A stretch of DNA of 64,000 nt. Source: Woeseia sp. GTDB taxonomy: Bacteria; Pseudomonadota; Gammaproteobacteria; Steroidobacterales; Woeseiaceae. Below the pieces are notes generated by a model. It saw only the letters and a program-made list of their open reading frames with translations, did no database searches and was not told the origin of the DNA. A program made the position numbers and the translations under genes. The stretch's first letter is position 1. Every line of letters starts with the position of its first letter. The DNA is taken from contig JAJFKW010000001.1 in the NCBI GenBank assembly GCA_021773015.1, positions 2,525,305-2,589,304 on the forward strand, in the 5' to 3' direction. Below are positions 25,999-34,622 of this stretch, piece by piece.

Positions 25999-28107
25999 GT
26001 GAGTACGCACACGTTTTTGTATCTAGGCAACAGCGACTTCGCAGACGATTATGCGGAGACTCTGCAGAATGACCCGATTTGCAAAAGCCTGCTGCGTCGC
26101 GGTGGCATGGATTTACCGAATGACGGGGCCGCCAATGTCGATCTGATTCTGTTTGAGGCGGGCCCAGCAATACTCAAATCCGGCAATTCGCTGCAATCGC
26201 TTATTCATGAGTTAGCGGGCTACCCACTGGTCGCGGTCACGACTCGCGAACATGAGCACCGCGGCATTGCTGCAGTCAGGGCCGGCGCACAAGGCTACGT
26301 GTGTATCGATAGCACTGCGCCAGAAGAACAAACCTCGATATTTGACCACGCTATCCAGCGTCACCAACTTCTTGCACGACTATCGAATACAGACAATACC
26401 GTCTTGTCCATCTTGAAAAGTATCAATGATGGCGTGATTGTGGTCGATCATCAGGGTCACGTTCTCGACATCAATCCCGCCGCACGTTCGATACTGAGTT
26501 TGGGCGCACGCGTTCAACCAACAGCTGCATGGGATAAGCAATTTTGCAATTTTGCTGCGGACGGCAAATCAGTTATTGCGCACGATGAGCTGCCACTGGT
26601 GAAAGCTTGCCGCGGCGAAAAATTCTCCAATCAAATAGCGGTCTACCGTGCTGATGGGCAGGCCGATACGATTTTGAGTATCAACGGTCAAGGTCTTTAC
26701 GACGACAACCGGGGGTTGGTTGGTGGCGTGATTACATTCCGTGACGCAACGGATGTTATGCGACGCACTGTCGAATTGGAAAAACGCGCGCAGTATGACG
26801 AGCTGACGATGCTGCCTAATCGCAGTTTGTTCAGTCGTCACCTGGAAAAGGCGATAGGCCGTAGTCAACGAAGCGGAAGACCGTTAGCCGTGTTATTTGT
26901 CGACCTCGATAGATTCAAGTCAGTTAATGACACGCTAGGCCACGACATCGGCGATGAGTTGTTGCGTCAAGTCGCCGAAAGAATGACGAAGAATTTGCGT
27001 ATTGGGGATTTCTGCGGTCGCTGGGGCGGCGATGAATTCGTTGTTTGCCTCGAAGACTTTGGCGATGCGCGCAACGCCGGTGCCGCTGCGCAAAAAATCG
27101 TCCTCGTGTTGTCGGAGAAGTACGACGTTAACGGCAGCGAAGTTTACGCAACGCCCAGTATCGGTATTTCGGTATACCCGGGTTCGGGCGAGCAGGCGGA
27201 ACGCTTGATCAAAGCGGCGGATCTCGCGATGTATCAAGCCAAGAAGCATGGCGGCGGGCGTTTTCAGTATTATTCCAATGCACTAAACAGCCGCTTGGCA
27301 CAGCGCGAAGAGCTTGAGGTTGGATTACGCCATGCGCTGGTTCGTAGTGAATTTGTGTTGCACTACCAGCCACGCATCGATGTAGGTTCCGGCCGACTCA
27401 TCGGTTTGGAAGCATTGCTGCGCTGGCAACATCCGCGGTTTGGTTTGCTGCCACCGGCAAGATTTCTATCAATTCTGGAAAGTAGCGGGCTAATTCATTC
27501 CGCAGGTGAATGGGTAATCGATACCGCGTGTCGTCAACTCGCGAGTTGGCAGCATCAATTCGAATTACCCGATCTTGCGATGGCTATTAATCTCTCGCAA
27601 CCACAGTTACTACACGGACGATTAGTTGATGCGGTGTCGAGATCTCTTGCCAACACTGCGCTCGACCCTGGTTGCATCGAGTTGGAAATTGGCGATGGCG
27701 AAATCGTTCGAAATCGCAGCGCCGAACTGGAAACGCTGCAGGGTTTGCGAAGACTCGGCGTGCGCTTGTCATTGGACCACTTCGGCACGCGTGATATTTC
27801 GTTCAGCTCATTGGATACCGGTGTTATCGATAGTTTTGTTCTTGATCAATCATTGATACAAGACGTTGAAGTGAACGGTAGCCATCAACGCATCGTTCGT
27901 GCAGCCATTGCGATGGCGCGCGGCTTGGACATCGAAGTCGCGGCCGAGGGCGTCGAAACAGTCACGCAATTCGAGTTTTTGCGTTCCTGTCAGTGTGATC
28001 TGGCGCAGGGCTTCCTGATCAGCCGTCCGGTACAGGCCGATAAAGTCTCAACTATCTTGCGCAGCGAAATTGCCGGCACCCGCCTGCTCGCGCGAGGCAT
28101 GCCATAG
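25999..28107 (+). CDS. GGDEF-EAL protein with degenerate EAL domain
   Basis: This 702-residue cytoplasmic protein has a receiver-like N-terminal domain (1-120, without an evident phospho-aspartate site) and a PAS domain (about 130-250, SINDGVIVVDHQGHVLDINP). The GGDEF domain (about 255-430) has an intact GGDEF at about 343. The EAL domain is at about 445-690. Diguanylate cyclase activity looks possible. In the EAL domain the EAL triplet and AINLSQPQL are kept. The metal-binding DDFGTG box reads DHFGTR, and the usual catalytic lysine in KID is replaced by VLD, so phosphodiesterase activity is probably lost. The start is GTG 25999. It stands alone. Confidence 0.9.
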   Translation: MSTHTFLYLGNSDFADDYAETLQNDPICKSLLRRGGMDLPNDGAANVDLILFEAGPAILKSGNSLQSLIHELAGYPLVAVTTREHEHRGIAAVRAGAQGYVCIDSTAPEEQTSIFDHAIQRHQLLARLSNTDNTVLSILKSINDGVIVVDHQGHVLDINPAARSILSLGARVQPTAAWDKQFCNFAADGKSVIAHDELPLVKACRGEKFSNQIAVYRADGQADTILSINGQGLYDDNRGLVGGVITFRDATDVMRRTVELEKRAQYDELTMLPNRSLFSRHLEKAIGRSQRSGRPLAVLFVDLDRFKSVNDTLGHDIGDELLRQVAERMTKNLRIGDFCGRWGGDEFVVCLEDFGDARNAGAAAQKIVLVLSEKYDVNGSEVYATPSIGISVYPGSGEQAERLIKAADLAMYQAKKHGGGRFQYYSNALNSRLAQREELEVGLRHALVRSEFVLHYQPRIDVGSGRLIGLEALLRWQHPRFGLLPPARFLSILESSGLIHSAGEWVIDTACRQLASWQHQFELPDLAMAINLSQPQLLHGRLVDAVSRSLANTALDPGCIELEIGDGEIVRNRSAELETLQGLRRLGVRLSLDHFGTRDISFSSLDTGVIDSFVLDQSLIQDVEVNGSHQRIVRAAIAMARGLDIEVAAEGVETVTQFEFLRSCQCDLAQGFLISRPVQADKVSTILRSEIAGTRLLARGMP

Positions 28108-28266
28108 CCCACGCTTGCATGGGACATCCCTGCCGGGGGAATAAGCACACCCACCACAACTACTATTCGCAGATCGTCGCCTGGTGAAACGCGAACTTCG
28201 AGGCCACACGATTGTCTAGTGCGGTGACGGCTTAGAACGGTCACATACCTGGGAGCGCAAACTACT

Positions 28267-29196
28267 GTGAAACTTCGATCCGCTTGGCTCGCGACGATTT
28301 TCTTACCACTGGGGGCCGAAGCTGCCGAGCAAGATTGCTGGATTGTCGACAATCACGTGTGGTGGTCACCAGATAATAGCCGGCTGGTTATGTATTCAGC
28401 CTGCAATCATTTCGACAATTCGCAAATTATCGTTATCAACACGGACGGCACCGAGCCACGAAATGTCACGAACAACCAAGGTTCTAACCACTCGCCGGAA
28501 TGGTCGCCCAATGGGGATCGGATTGCCTATTATTCGGACGCGCATAATCCGCGCGCCGATGAGTTTTACGGGGCGTTCGACATTTATGTGATGGACTCAG
28601 ACGGTAACAATGTTGTTCGGCTCACGGAATCGCCCGGACGAGACGGTGGTCCAGTCTGGTCACCCAACGGAGAGAGGATCGCGTTTTATTCGAACCGCGA
28701 CAACGATACCGAAGTTTATGTGATGAATTCGGATGGATCAGCACAAGAACGACTGACTTTTCACGATGGCTGGGATTGGCCGATGGGTTGGTCACGCGCG
28801 AGTGGACGTCTGCTAGCCTACGGGATGCATGGCGATAATCTCGATATTTACACTATGGAGCCCGATGGGACAGACATTCGCTATCTAACCGACGCAGATA
28901 CCGATGAAGAACACCCCGCTTTTGCTCCGGATGGAAAACAGATTATCTACAAAGTATCTGATCGCAATTCATCGAGCTTGATGGTGATGAATGCAGATGG
29001 CTCAGATAAGACGCTCATTGCGGAGAGTAGCGAGCACATCTTCGATCAGCCAACGTTTTCCGCAGACGGAAAAAATATTGCTTATTCGGTCGGTAATGCC
29101 GGCGGCGAAGGCGTCGAACGATTTTGGCGCACAGTAGTCATCGCGGATCGCGATGGTGCAAATCCACGCATTTTACGTAGTGAAATTCGGCCCTAG
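28267..29196 (+). CDS. Exported TolB-like beta-propeller protein
   Basis: This 309-residue protein has a signal peptide (MKLRSAWLATIFLPLGAEAA) and six or so PD40/WD40-like blades of the TolB type. Each has the pattern SPEWSPNGDRIAYYSD... then IYVMDSDGNNVVRLT. Clear blades start at about residues 75, 127, 170, 216 and 261. Such propellers bind proteins in the periplasm or at the surface. The start is GTG 28267 after GGGAGCG. No enzymatic residues are evident and there is no tol-pal context, so it is not TolB itself. Confidence 0.85.
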   Translation: MKLRSAWLATIFLPLGAEAAEQDCWIVDNHVWWSPDNSRLVMYSACNHFDNSQIIVINTDGTEPRNVTNNQGSNHSPEWSPNGDRIAYYSDAHNPRADEFYGAFDIYVMDSDGNNVVRLTESPGRDGGPVWSPNGERIAFYSNRDNDTEVYVMNSDGSAQERLTFHDGWDWPMGWSRASGRLLAYGMHGDNLDIYTMEPDGTDIRYLTDADTDEEHPAFAPDGKQIIYKVSDRNSSSLMVMNADGSDKTLIAESSEHIFDQPTFSADGKNIAYSVGNAGGEGVERFWRTVVIADRDGANPRILRSEIRP

Positions 29197-29245
29197 CTAT
29201 CGCGCAATTGGCAAAACGAGGTCAACGATGCGATCTTTGCCTACG

Positions 29246-29551
29246 CTACACCGGCGCCTCACATTTCCAACAAGCCGCGAATTGACCTTCGTTTTCCGCG
29301 TCGCATTTCTTACAACGCCAGCTTTCTGGTGGGCTCTCGTCCGTGATCGCCGCATCAATGAGTTGCCGCGCGCGATCTAAATCCAGATCGTTGCGAACCC
29401 AAAGCTCTGGCCAGACTTCTTGAAACGGCATCTCACCGAGTATGCCGCTCAGATGCTCGTTTCGAATAAACGCTTCAATGCCTTCGCTTTCCAGGACATT
29501 GCGATAGTGACTGATGGTAATCAGTGAATCTGCGGAAGTAACTTTTTTCAT
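29246..29551 (-). CDS. DUF2007 plus zinc-ribbon small protein
   Basis: This 101-residue protein joins a DUF2007 domain (1-75, LITISHYRNVLESEGIEAFI, then the helix DLDRARQLIDAA) to a C-terminal zinc ribbon of the RanBP2 type, WRCKKC-x10-CWKC. DUF2007 proteins are called putative signal-transducing proteins and are structurally like PII/ACT modules. The start is ATG 29551 (MKKVTSADSL); the frame is open upstream only inside trpA. It begins 22 bases after the trpA stop on the same strand and so is probably the last gene of the trp transcript. Its function is unknown. Confidence 0.75.
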   Translation of the reverse strand: MKKVTSADSLITISHYRNVLESEGIEAFIRNEHLSGILGEMPFQEVWPELWVRNDLDLDRARQLIDAAITDESPPESWRCKKCDAENEGQFAACWKCEAPV

Positions 29552-29573
29552 TCGGGGTTCGCGGATTGAAAAA

Positions 29574-30347
29574 CTATTCGGGCCGCAGGTTGCGCAGCCA
29601 TGCAGCGGGGTCGCCGCCTTGCTCAAGCACCTCGACCAACGCCGAACCGACAATTGCACCTGCCGCGTGCCGGCCAACATTGCTCACATCGGCTGCCGCT
29701 CGAATGCCGAAACCTGCACAAACCGGCAGTGCGGTAGCCGCAGAGACGCCATCGAGATAGTTCGCAAGATTGGCCGGCAAGCCGCCGTCGCCGCCAGTAA
29801 TCCCGGTGATTGTTACTGCGTATAGAAAACCTTTAGACGCGTTCGCCAATATTTTGAGCCGGTCATTCGGCGTCGCGGGCGTTACGAGTTGAATCAACCC
29901 AACACCTTGCGCTTCCAATGCGTTCCTGAGCTCATCACTTTCTTCGTAAGGAAGGTCTGGCACAATAAATCCGCAGACACCAGTGGCAACTGCTTGTTTG
30001 GCTAGCCGCTCATATCCATACGCCAATAATGGGTTTAGGTAAGACATCATGACCAGCGGCGTATCAACGCTGCATTCTGGGCGTGCGAGTTGCTCAAAAA
30101 TCCAGCTTAGCGTGACGCCGTCTTCGATGGCCTTAAAGCTTGACCGTTGAATGGTCATGCCGTCTGCCATTGGGTCGGAAAACGGAATTCCCAATTCGAC
30201 AACGTCGCCGACGGACGCTACGGCGCTCAGTGTATCGATGAACGCGTTCGGATCGGGATAGCCGGCAGTAATAAACGGCACTAAAGCAGTACGTTTACCG
30301 TCACTCGCCGCGCGAATCGCAGCGGTTATTTTTTCATGTGGCAGCAT
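29574..30347 (-). CDS. trpA: Tryptophan synthase alpha subunit
   Basis: This 257-residue subunit cleaves indole-3-glycerol phosphate and passes indole to TrpB. Visible signatures are the N-terminal ALVPFITAGYPDP, the catalytic glutamate in VVELGIPFSDPMADG with its loop aspartate, GFIVPDLPYEES, the phosphate-binding GGDGGLPANL region and VCAGFGIR. Length is slightly under the usual 265. It overlaps trpB by 14 bases and is the last biosynthetic gene in the operon. Confidence 0.97.
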   Translation of the reverse strand: MLPHEKITAAIRAASDGKRTALVPFITAGYPDPNAFIDTLSAVASVGDVVELGIPFSDPMADGMTIQRSSFKAIEDGVTLSWIFEQLARPECSVDTPLVMMSYLNPLLAYGYERLAKQAVATGVCGFIVPDLPYEESDELRNALEAQGVGLIQLVTPATPNDRLKILANASKGFLYAVTITGITGGDGGLPANLANYLDGVSAATALPVCAGFGIRAAADVSNVGRHAAGAIVGSALVEVLEQGGDPAAWLRNLRPE

Positions 30348-31590
30348 AACTTCTCGTCCTGGCGGGATATTTCGTCAACGTTGGCATATCTTTATCGCCG
30401 CGGCCTGAATTCCCAATCAAGATGCGCTTACCAGGGTTGTCGGCACTCCACTTTTTCGCCGCTGCATAAGCATGCGCAGTCTCCAGCGCGGTTAGTACCC
30501 CCTCCAACTCACACAACTCCTCAAGCGCCTCGAGTGCTTCACTATCCGTTGCACTAATGTATTTCACTCTGCCGATTGCCTGGAACAGCGCATGCTCCGG
30601 CCCGACGCCGGAATAATCAAGCCCTGCGGATACCGAGTGCGTTTCCTGAACGTTGCCATGTTCATCTTGCAAAATGATCGAATAACATCCTTGCAATACT
30701 CCGGGTGTGCCCGTTGCCAGGGTTGCTGCATTTTGGCCAAGACCATCGCCAGTGCCGCCCGCTTCGACACCGATCAATTCGATGTCCGCGTCACCAACGA
30801 GCGGGTAAAACAAGCCGATAGCATTGGAACCGCCACCGACGCAAGCAAACGCAACATCGGGCAACCCGCCGGCCTGTTCGATAATCTGCTGGCGCGCCTC
30901 GTGACCAATGACTGACTGTAATTCGCGAACTAAGTAAGGATACGGGTGCGCGCCAACCGCCGAGCCGAGAAGATAATAGATTCCATCCGGGTCGGTTACC
31001 CATTCGCGCAACGCCTCGTCGATGGCGGCGCGCAACGTCTTGTCGCCGGTCTCCACAGGGAGCACTTCCGCACCAAGCCGCAGCATTCTGTCGACATTCG
31101 GCGCCTGCCGTTCAATATCCACTGCACCCATGTAGACACGGCAAGGCAATCCAAGGCGCGCGCACGCCGCCGCAGATGCAACGCCATGCTGACCTGCACC
31201 GGTTTCGGCGATCACCCGTTTCGCGCCCAGGCGCTTAGCAAGCAACGCTTGACCGATCGCATTGTTGATTTTATGCGCGCCGGTATGCGCTAAATCTTCG
31301 CGCTTAAGCCAAACATCCGTTCCCCAGCGCTCGCTGAGTCGCGGCGCGTGCGACAGTGCTGTCGGCCGCCCTACCCATTCGCGAAGTTCACGTCGATAGT
31401 CATTTTGAAAACTATCGGTATGCAAGTGATCGGCGATGCCTTGCTCCAGGCGCTCAAATGCGGGTACCAGCGTTTCGGGTATGTAGCGACCGCCAAACGG
31501 GCCGAAGCGGCCACGCGTATCAGGCAATTCGCCTTTGATCGTCGCTTGCAGCAATAACTCTGCTTCGGCGGCGGAAATCTCAGCCCTCAT
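30334..31590 (-). CDS. trpB: Tryptophan synthase beta subunit
   Basis: This 418-residue PLP enzyme condenses indole with serine. The PLP lysine is in HTGAHKINNA, and the catalytic glutamate region is GAGQHGVASA. The glycine-rich phosphate loop is CVGGGSNAIG and the sodium/serine site region is GLDYSGVGPEH. The N-terminal RGRFGPFGGRYIPETL is the conserved family opening. It sits 26 bases after trpF and overlaps trpA at its end. Confidence 0.98.
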   Translation of the reverse strand: MRAEISAAEAELLLQATIKGELPDTRGRFGPFGGRYIPETLVPAFERLEQGIADHLHTDSFQNDYRRELREWVGRPTALSHAPRLSERWGTDVWLKREDLAHTGAHKINNAIGQALLAKRLGAKRVIAETGAGQHGVASAAACARLGLPCRVYMGAVDIERQAPNVDRMLRLGAEVLPVETGDKTLRAAIDEALREWVTDPDGIYYLLGSAVGAHPYPYLVRELQSVIGHEARQQIIEQAGGLPDVAFACVGGGSNAIGLFYPLVGDADIELIGVEAGGTGDGLGQNAATLATGTPGVLQGCYSIILQDEHGNVQETHSVSAGLDYSGVGPEHALFQAIGRVKYISATDSEALEALEELCELEGVLTALETAHAYAAAKKWSADNPGKRILIGNSGRGDKDMPTLTKYPARTRSYAAT

Positions 31591-31616
31591 GAATTTTTTC
31601 CTCGTAGCATTTCAGC

Positions 31617-32210
31617 TCAACCGGCCGCTCTGACCGCGTTGATAAATTCTTTGATCCGTTGTGGATCTTTTTTGCCCGGCTCGCTCTCAACCGCACTGGA
31701 GACGTCAACTGCCCACGGTCGCACGGTCTCAATCGCCTCTGCAACATTAGTAGCATCGAGCCCGCCCGCTAATATCATTTCGCCGTGCTTCGCCACTTTT
31801 GCTGCAACCTGCCAGTCGACTTGTTGGCCTTGTCCGCTGCCAGCGCCCTCGTAAACGAATCGGCTTGGCAAGGCCGACTGATTCTTAAGCACGTGTTCAC
31901 GAATGACCGGCCAGCGACTCATATGATGTGGCACCTGCAGATAATCGAAATCAGCCTGGTCGGTTTGGATGATGTCAGCATCAATTGCTAGCAAAATGGC
32001 TGCGGCCGTAGGTCCATCTGGATGCAGCATCACTGCAACCGTCAACACATCCATAGGCACCATTGCAGATAATGCGTTCGCGCGATCCAGGGTCAGGTTT
32101 CGCGGCGATTTTTGATGAAAAACGAAGCCGATCGCATCGGCCCCAGCTTCAACCGCGGCTGCCAGTGACGCTTCATCTGACAAACCACAAATTTTCACGC
32201 GAACGGTCAT
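31617..32210 (-). CDS. trpF: Phosphoribosylanthranilate isomerase
   Basis: This 197-residue TIM barrel carries out the Amadori rearrangement in tryptophan synthesis. Key elements are VKICGL with the catalytic cysteine, ADAIGFVFHQKSPRNLT, IIQTDQADF, and the phosphate-binding ILAGGLDATNV with the catalytic aspartate in AVDVSSAVESEPGKKD. It overlaps trpC by four bases. In Escherichia coli this domain is fused to TrpC; here it is separate. Confidence 0.96.
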   Translation of the reverse strand: MTVRVKICGLSDEASLAAAVEAGADAIGFVFHQKSPRNLTLDRANALSAMVPMDVLTVAVMLHPDGPTAAAILLAIDADIIQTDQADFDYLQVPHHMSRWPVIREHVLKNQSALPSRFVYEGAGSGQGQQVDWQVAAKVAKHGEMILAGGLDATNVAEAIETVRPWAVDVSSAVESEPGKKDPQRIKEFINAVRAAG

Positions 32211-33010
32211 GCAGCAACACCGGCGGCATGCAGCGCCGCAACCAGCTGCTGTGGTTCGTCACTACGCATCAATGCCGTTCCAACCAGCACGGCGGCGTAG
32301 CCGAGCGCGACCACCCTGGAAACATCTGCTGCATTCTGGATACCACTCTCTGCAACGCAAACTGCGTTCTGTGGCAGCAAACCGCTGAGTTTTTCTAATC
32401 GGTTGGCATCAACTTTCAGGGTACGCAAGTTGCGCGTGTTCACTCCTACAAGTAATTGCTGCTGCCCGGCTTTATCCGCGTGTTTTCGCGACGTTAGGAA
32501 ATTAGCAGTTCGCTGCAAATCGTTCGCATCGAATGCCTCCAGCAAAACGAACATGGAATGTTCCCAGGCGCAATCGAGCATGCTTGCCAGCATTTCATCG
32601 CTGAGCATCGCCGTAATCAGCAGAACACCGCTCGCACCGGCGGCGCGCGCCTCGATAATCTGCCGCGTATCAACCAGAAAATCTTTGCGCATGACGGGTA
32701 CGTCTCTGGCGATCGCAACAACATCTGCCAGGTGCGACATCGCGCCAGAAAATCGCGCCGGTTCAGTCAATACAGAAATTGCCATCGCACCACCCGCGAC
32801 GTATTGCAGTGCCTGTTGTTCGCGACTGCGCCCGGACTCGGTAAGCGCGCCCTCGGCAGGGGAGTGCTGTTTGATCTCGGCAATCACGCCAAATTTGTTG
32901 AGTTGTATAGGCGAAACTTGCCTGTCGAGGTTCTCACGCAGAGACGCCAACTCGATTGTTGAGGCGCGTTGCTCGCTCGATTTCGCCATTTGTTGTAGAA
33001 AGTCGCTCAT
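32207..33010 (-). CDS. trpC: Indole-3-glycerol phosphate synthase
   Basis: This 267-residue TIM barrel closes the indole ring. Diagnostic segments are GVIAEIKQHSPAEG with the catalytic lysine, ISVLTEPARFSGAM, VMRKDFLVDTRQIIEARAAG, VGVNTRNLRTLKVD, AESGIQNAADV and AVLVGTALM. It overlaps trpD and trpF by four bases each, which indicates translational coupling. Length is normal for the monofunctional form. Confidence 0.97.
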   Translation of the reverse strand: MSDFLQQMAKSSEQRASTIELASLRENLDRQVSPIQLNKFGVIAEIKQHSPAEGALTESGRSREQQALQYVAGGAMAISVLTEPARFSGAMSHLADVVAIARDVPVMRKDFLVDTRQIIEARAAGASGVLLITAMLSDEMLASMLDCAWEHSMFVLLEAFDANDLQRTANFLTSRKHADKAGQQQLLVGVNTRNLRTLKVDANRLEKLSGLLPQNAVCVAESGIQNAADVSRVVALGYAAVLVGTALMRSDEPQQLVAALHAAGVAA

Positions 33011-34035
33011 GCGCCGGAAAAGTGCATACGTATATTGCCAAGAAGTTTTTCCGCGGTGCCATTGTCAAGCGCTGCTTGCGCAACATCGACACCTTCGCGG
33101 GCGTCGGCGACCGCGCCGGATACCTCGAGAATCAAAGAGGTGCCCATTACTAGCGTATCGCGATGTGCGCCTTGGTCCTCGCCGGTAAATACACGTACCA
33201 GTTCGGCAGCATTATGTGCGGCATCGCCACCCGCCAAGTCTTCAGGTCGGCAAGGTGCAACGCCGTAGTCCGCAGCGCTGCGTTCCGTTCGCGTCACTTG
33301 GCCGTCGTGCACATCGAACAACGCGAAGTTACCCGCTGGTGTTGCCTCGTCCCAACCAGGTTCGCCGTGCACAACGAAGACACGCTCAACCGGTAAACCG
33401 GTCAGTGCGTCCGCCATCAGTTTTGCTGCGTTGAGACTATAAGCACCAATGAGTTGATACGGTGGCGCGGCCGGATTGGTCAGCGGTCCAAGAAAATTGA
33501 ATACGGTTCGCACGCCCATGGCACCGCGGACCGGCACTACAGACTTCATCGCTGGATGATAAGCCGGTGCGAATAAAAAGGTAAAACCGGTTGCCTCAAG
33601 CAATTTTATCGCTGCGGCTTCATCCAACGGCAAAGGAATTCCGAGACACTCCAACATATCCGCGCTGCCAGACTTGCTCGAAACGGAACGATTACCGTGT
33701 TTCACTATTCGTGCGCCGCAGGCAGACGCCAGCAACGCAGCTCCGGTCGATAGATTCAAGCTCCCCGAACCGTCGCCACCGGTACCAACCGCATCGACCG
33801 CTGGCGGCCCATCTGGGATTGACGGACGTATGGCGAGCTCACGCATCGCACTGGCGAAGCCGCGAATCTCCTCCGCCGTTTCGCCTTTAGCACGCAACGC
33901 AGCGAGCAATGCACCTGCCAACGCTTGCTGCATGTTGCCGCCAGCCAATTCCTGCATCAAATCGTAGGCTGCTTTTTCGGACAGCGAATTGCGCTCCAAC
34001 AGTTGATCCAATACCACAGAATAGTTTGTGCTCAT
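33007..34035 (-). CDS. trpD: Anthranilate phosphoribosyltransferase
   Basis: This 342-residue enzyme transfers phosphoribose from PRPP to anthranilate. It shows the glycine-rich PRPP loop VGTGGDGSGSLNLSTG, VKHGNRSVSSKSGSADMLE, FLFAPAYHPAMKSVVPVR, and RTVFNFLGPLTNPA. The start MSTNYSVVLDQLLERNSLS gives the usual helical N-terminal domain. It is independent of TrpG, unlike the fused Escherichia coli enzyme, and overlaps both neighbours by four bases. Confidence 0.97.
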   Translation of the reverse strand: MSTNYSVVLDQLLERNSLSEKAAYDLMQELAGGNMQQALAGALLAALRAKGETAEEIRGFASAMRELAIRPSIPDGPPAVDAVGTGGDGSGSLNLSTGAALLASACGARIVKHGNRSVSSKSGSADMLECLGIPLPLDEAAAIKLLEATGFTFLFAPAYHPAMKSVVPVRGAMGVRTVFNFLGPLTNPAAPPYQLIGAYSLNAAKLMADALTGLPVERVFVVHGEPGWDEATPAGNFALFDVHDGQVTRTERSAADYGVAPCRPEDLAGGDAAHNAAELVRVFTGEDQGAHRDTLVMGTSLILEVSGAVADAREGVDVAQAALDNGTAEKLLGNIRMHFSGA

Positions 34036-34622
34036 GTTGCGCTCATCCGCATGAAGTTCGCCATTAACTGGTCACCACTGGGCGTTAGTATGCTTTCCGG
34101 ATGAAATTGCACGCCCTCAAGCGCCAATTTTCGATGACGCACACCCATAATTTCACCGCGCTCTGTTTCTGCCGTCAGCAAAAGCGCATCTGGTAGCGTT
34201 TCGTGGCTTGCGCAAAGCGAGTGGTAGCGACCGGCTTCAAACGGTTGCGGCAGACCATCGAACAGCGTCTTGCCATCGTGCTTCACCATGGAGGTCTTGC
34301 CATGCATGATTCTCTCAGCGCGCACAATTTCTCCACCAAAATGACTGACGAGACACTGGTGACCCAAACAGACCCCCAGTATCGGCATGCGTTCCGCGAA
34401 TGCTGCAATGAGTTGCAGCGAAATACCGGCATCCTCGGGTCGGCCGGGCCCGGGTGATATCACCATGTGGGTCGCGGCAACCGCTTTGGCACTTTCAACA
34501 TCGATTGCGTCGTTACGATAAACAACCACTTCCGCGCCCTGCGCTGCAAATGCCTGGACCAGGTTGTAAGTAAAAGAATCGTAATTATCGATCATCAAAA
34601 TTCGCACGTCGTCGAAACTCAC
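34032..34622 (-). CDS. trpG: Anthranilate synthase component II (glutamine amidotransferase)
   Basis: This 196-residue class I amidotransferase supplies ammonia to TrpE. The nucleophile cysteine is in LGVCLGHQCL, the catalytic histidine/glutamate pair in VQFHPESILTP, and the oxyanion region in MVISPGPGRPEDAG. The N-terminus ILMIDNYDSFTYNLVQ is canonical. The same protein might also serve folate synthesis as PabA in organisms lacking a separate one; that is not decidable here. It overlaps trpE by four bases. Confidence 0.96.
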   Translation of the reverse strand: MSFDDVRILMIDNYDSFTYNLVQAFAAQGAEVVVYRNDAIDVESAKAVAATHMVISPGPGRPEDAGISLQLIAAFAERMPILGVCLGHQCLVSHFGGEIVRAERIMHGKTSMVKHDGKTLFDGLPQPFEAGRYHSLCASHETLPDALLLTAETERGEIMGVRHRKLALEGVQFHPESILTPSGDQLMANFMRMSAT

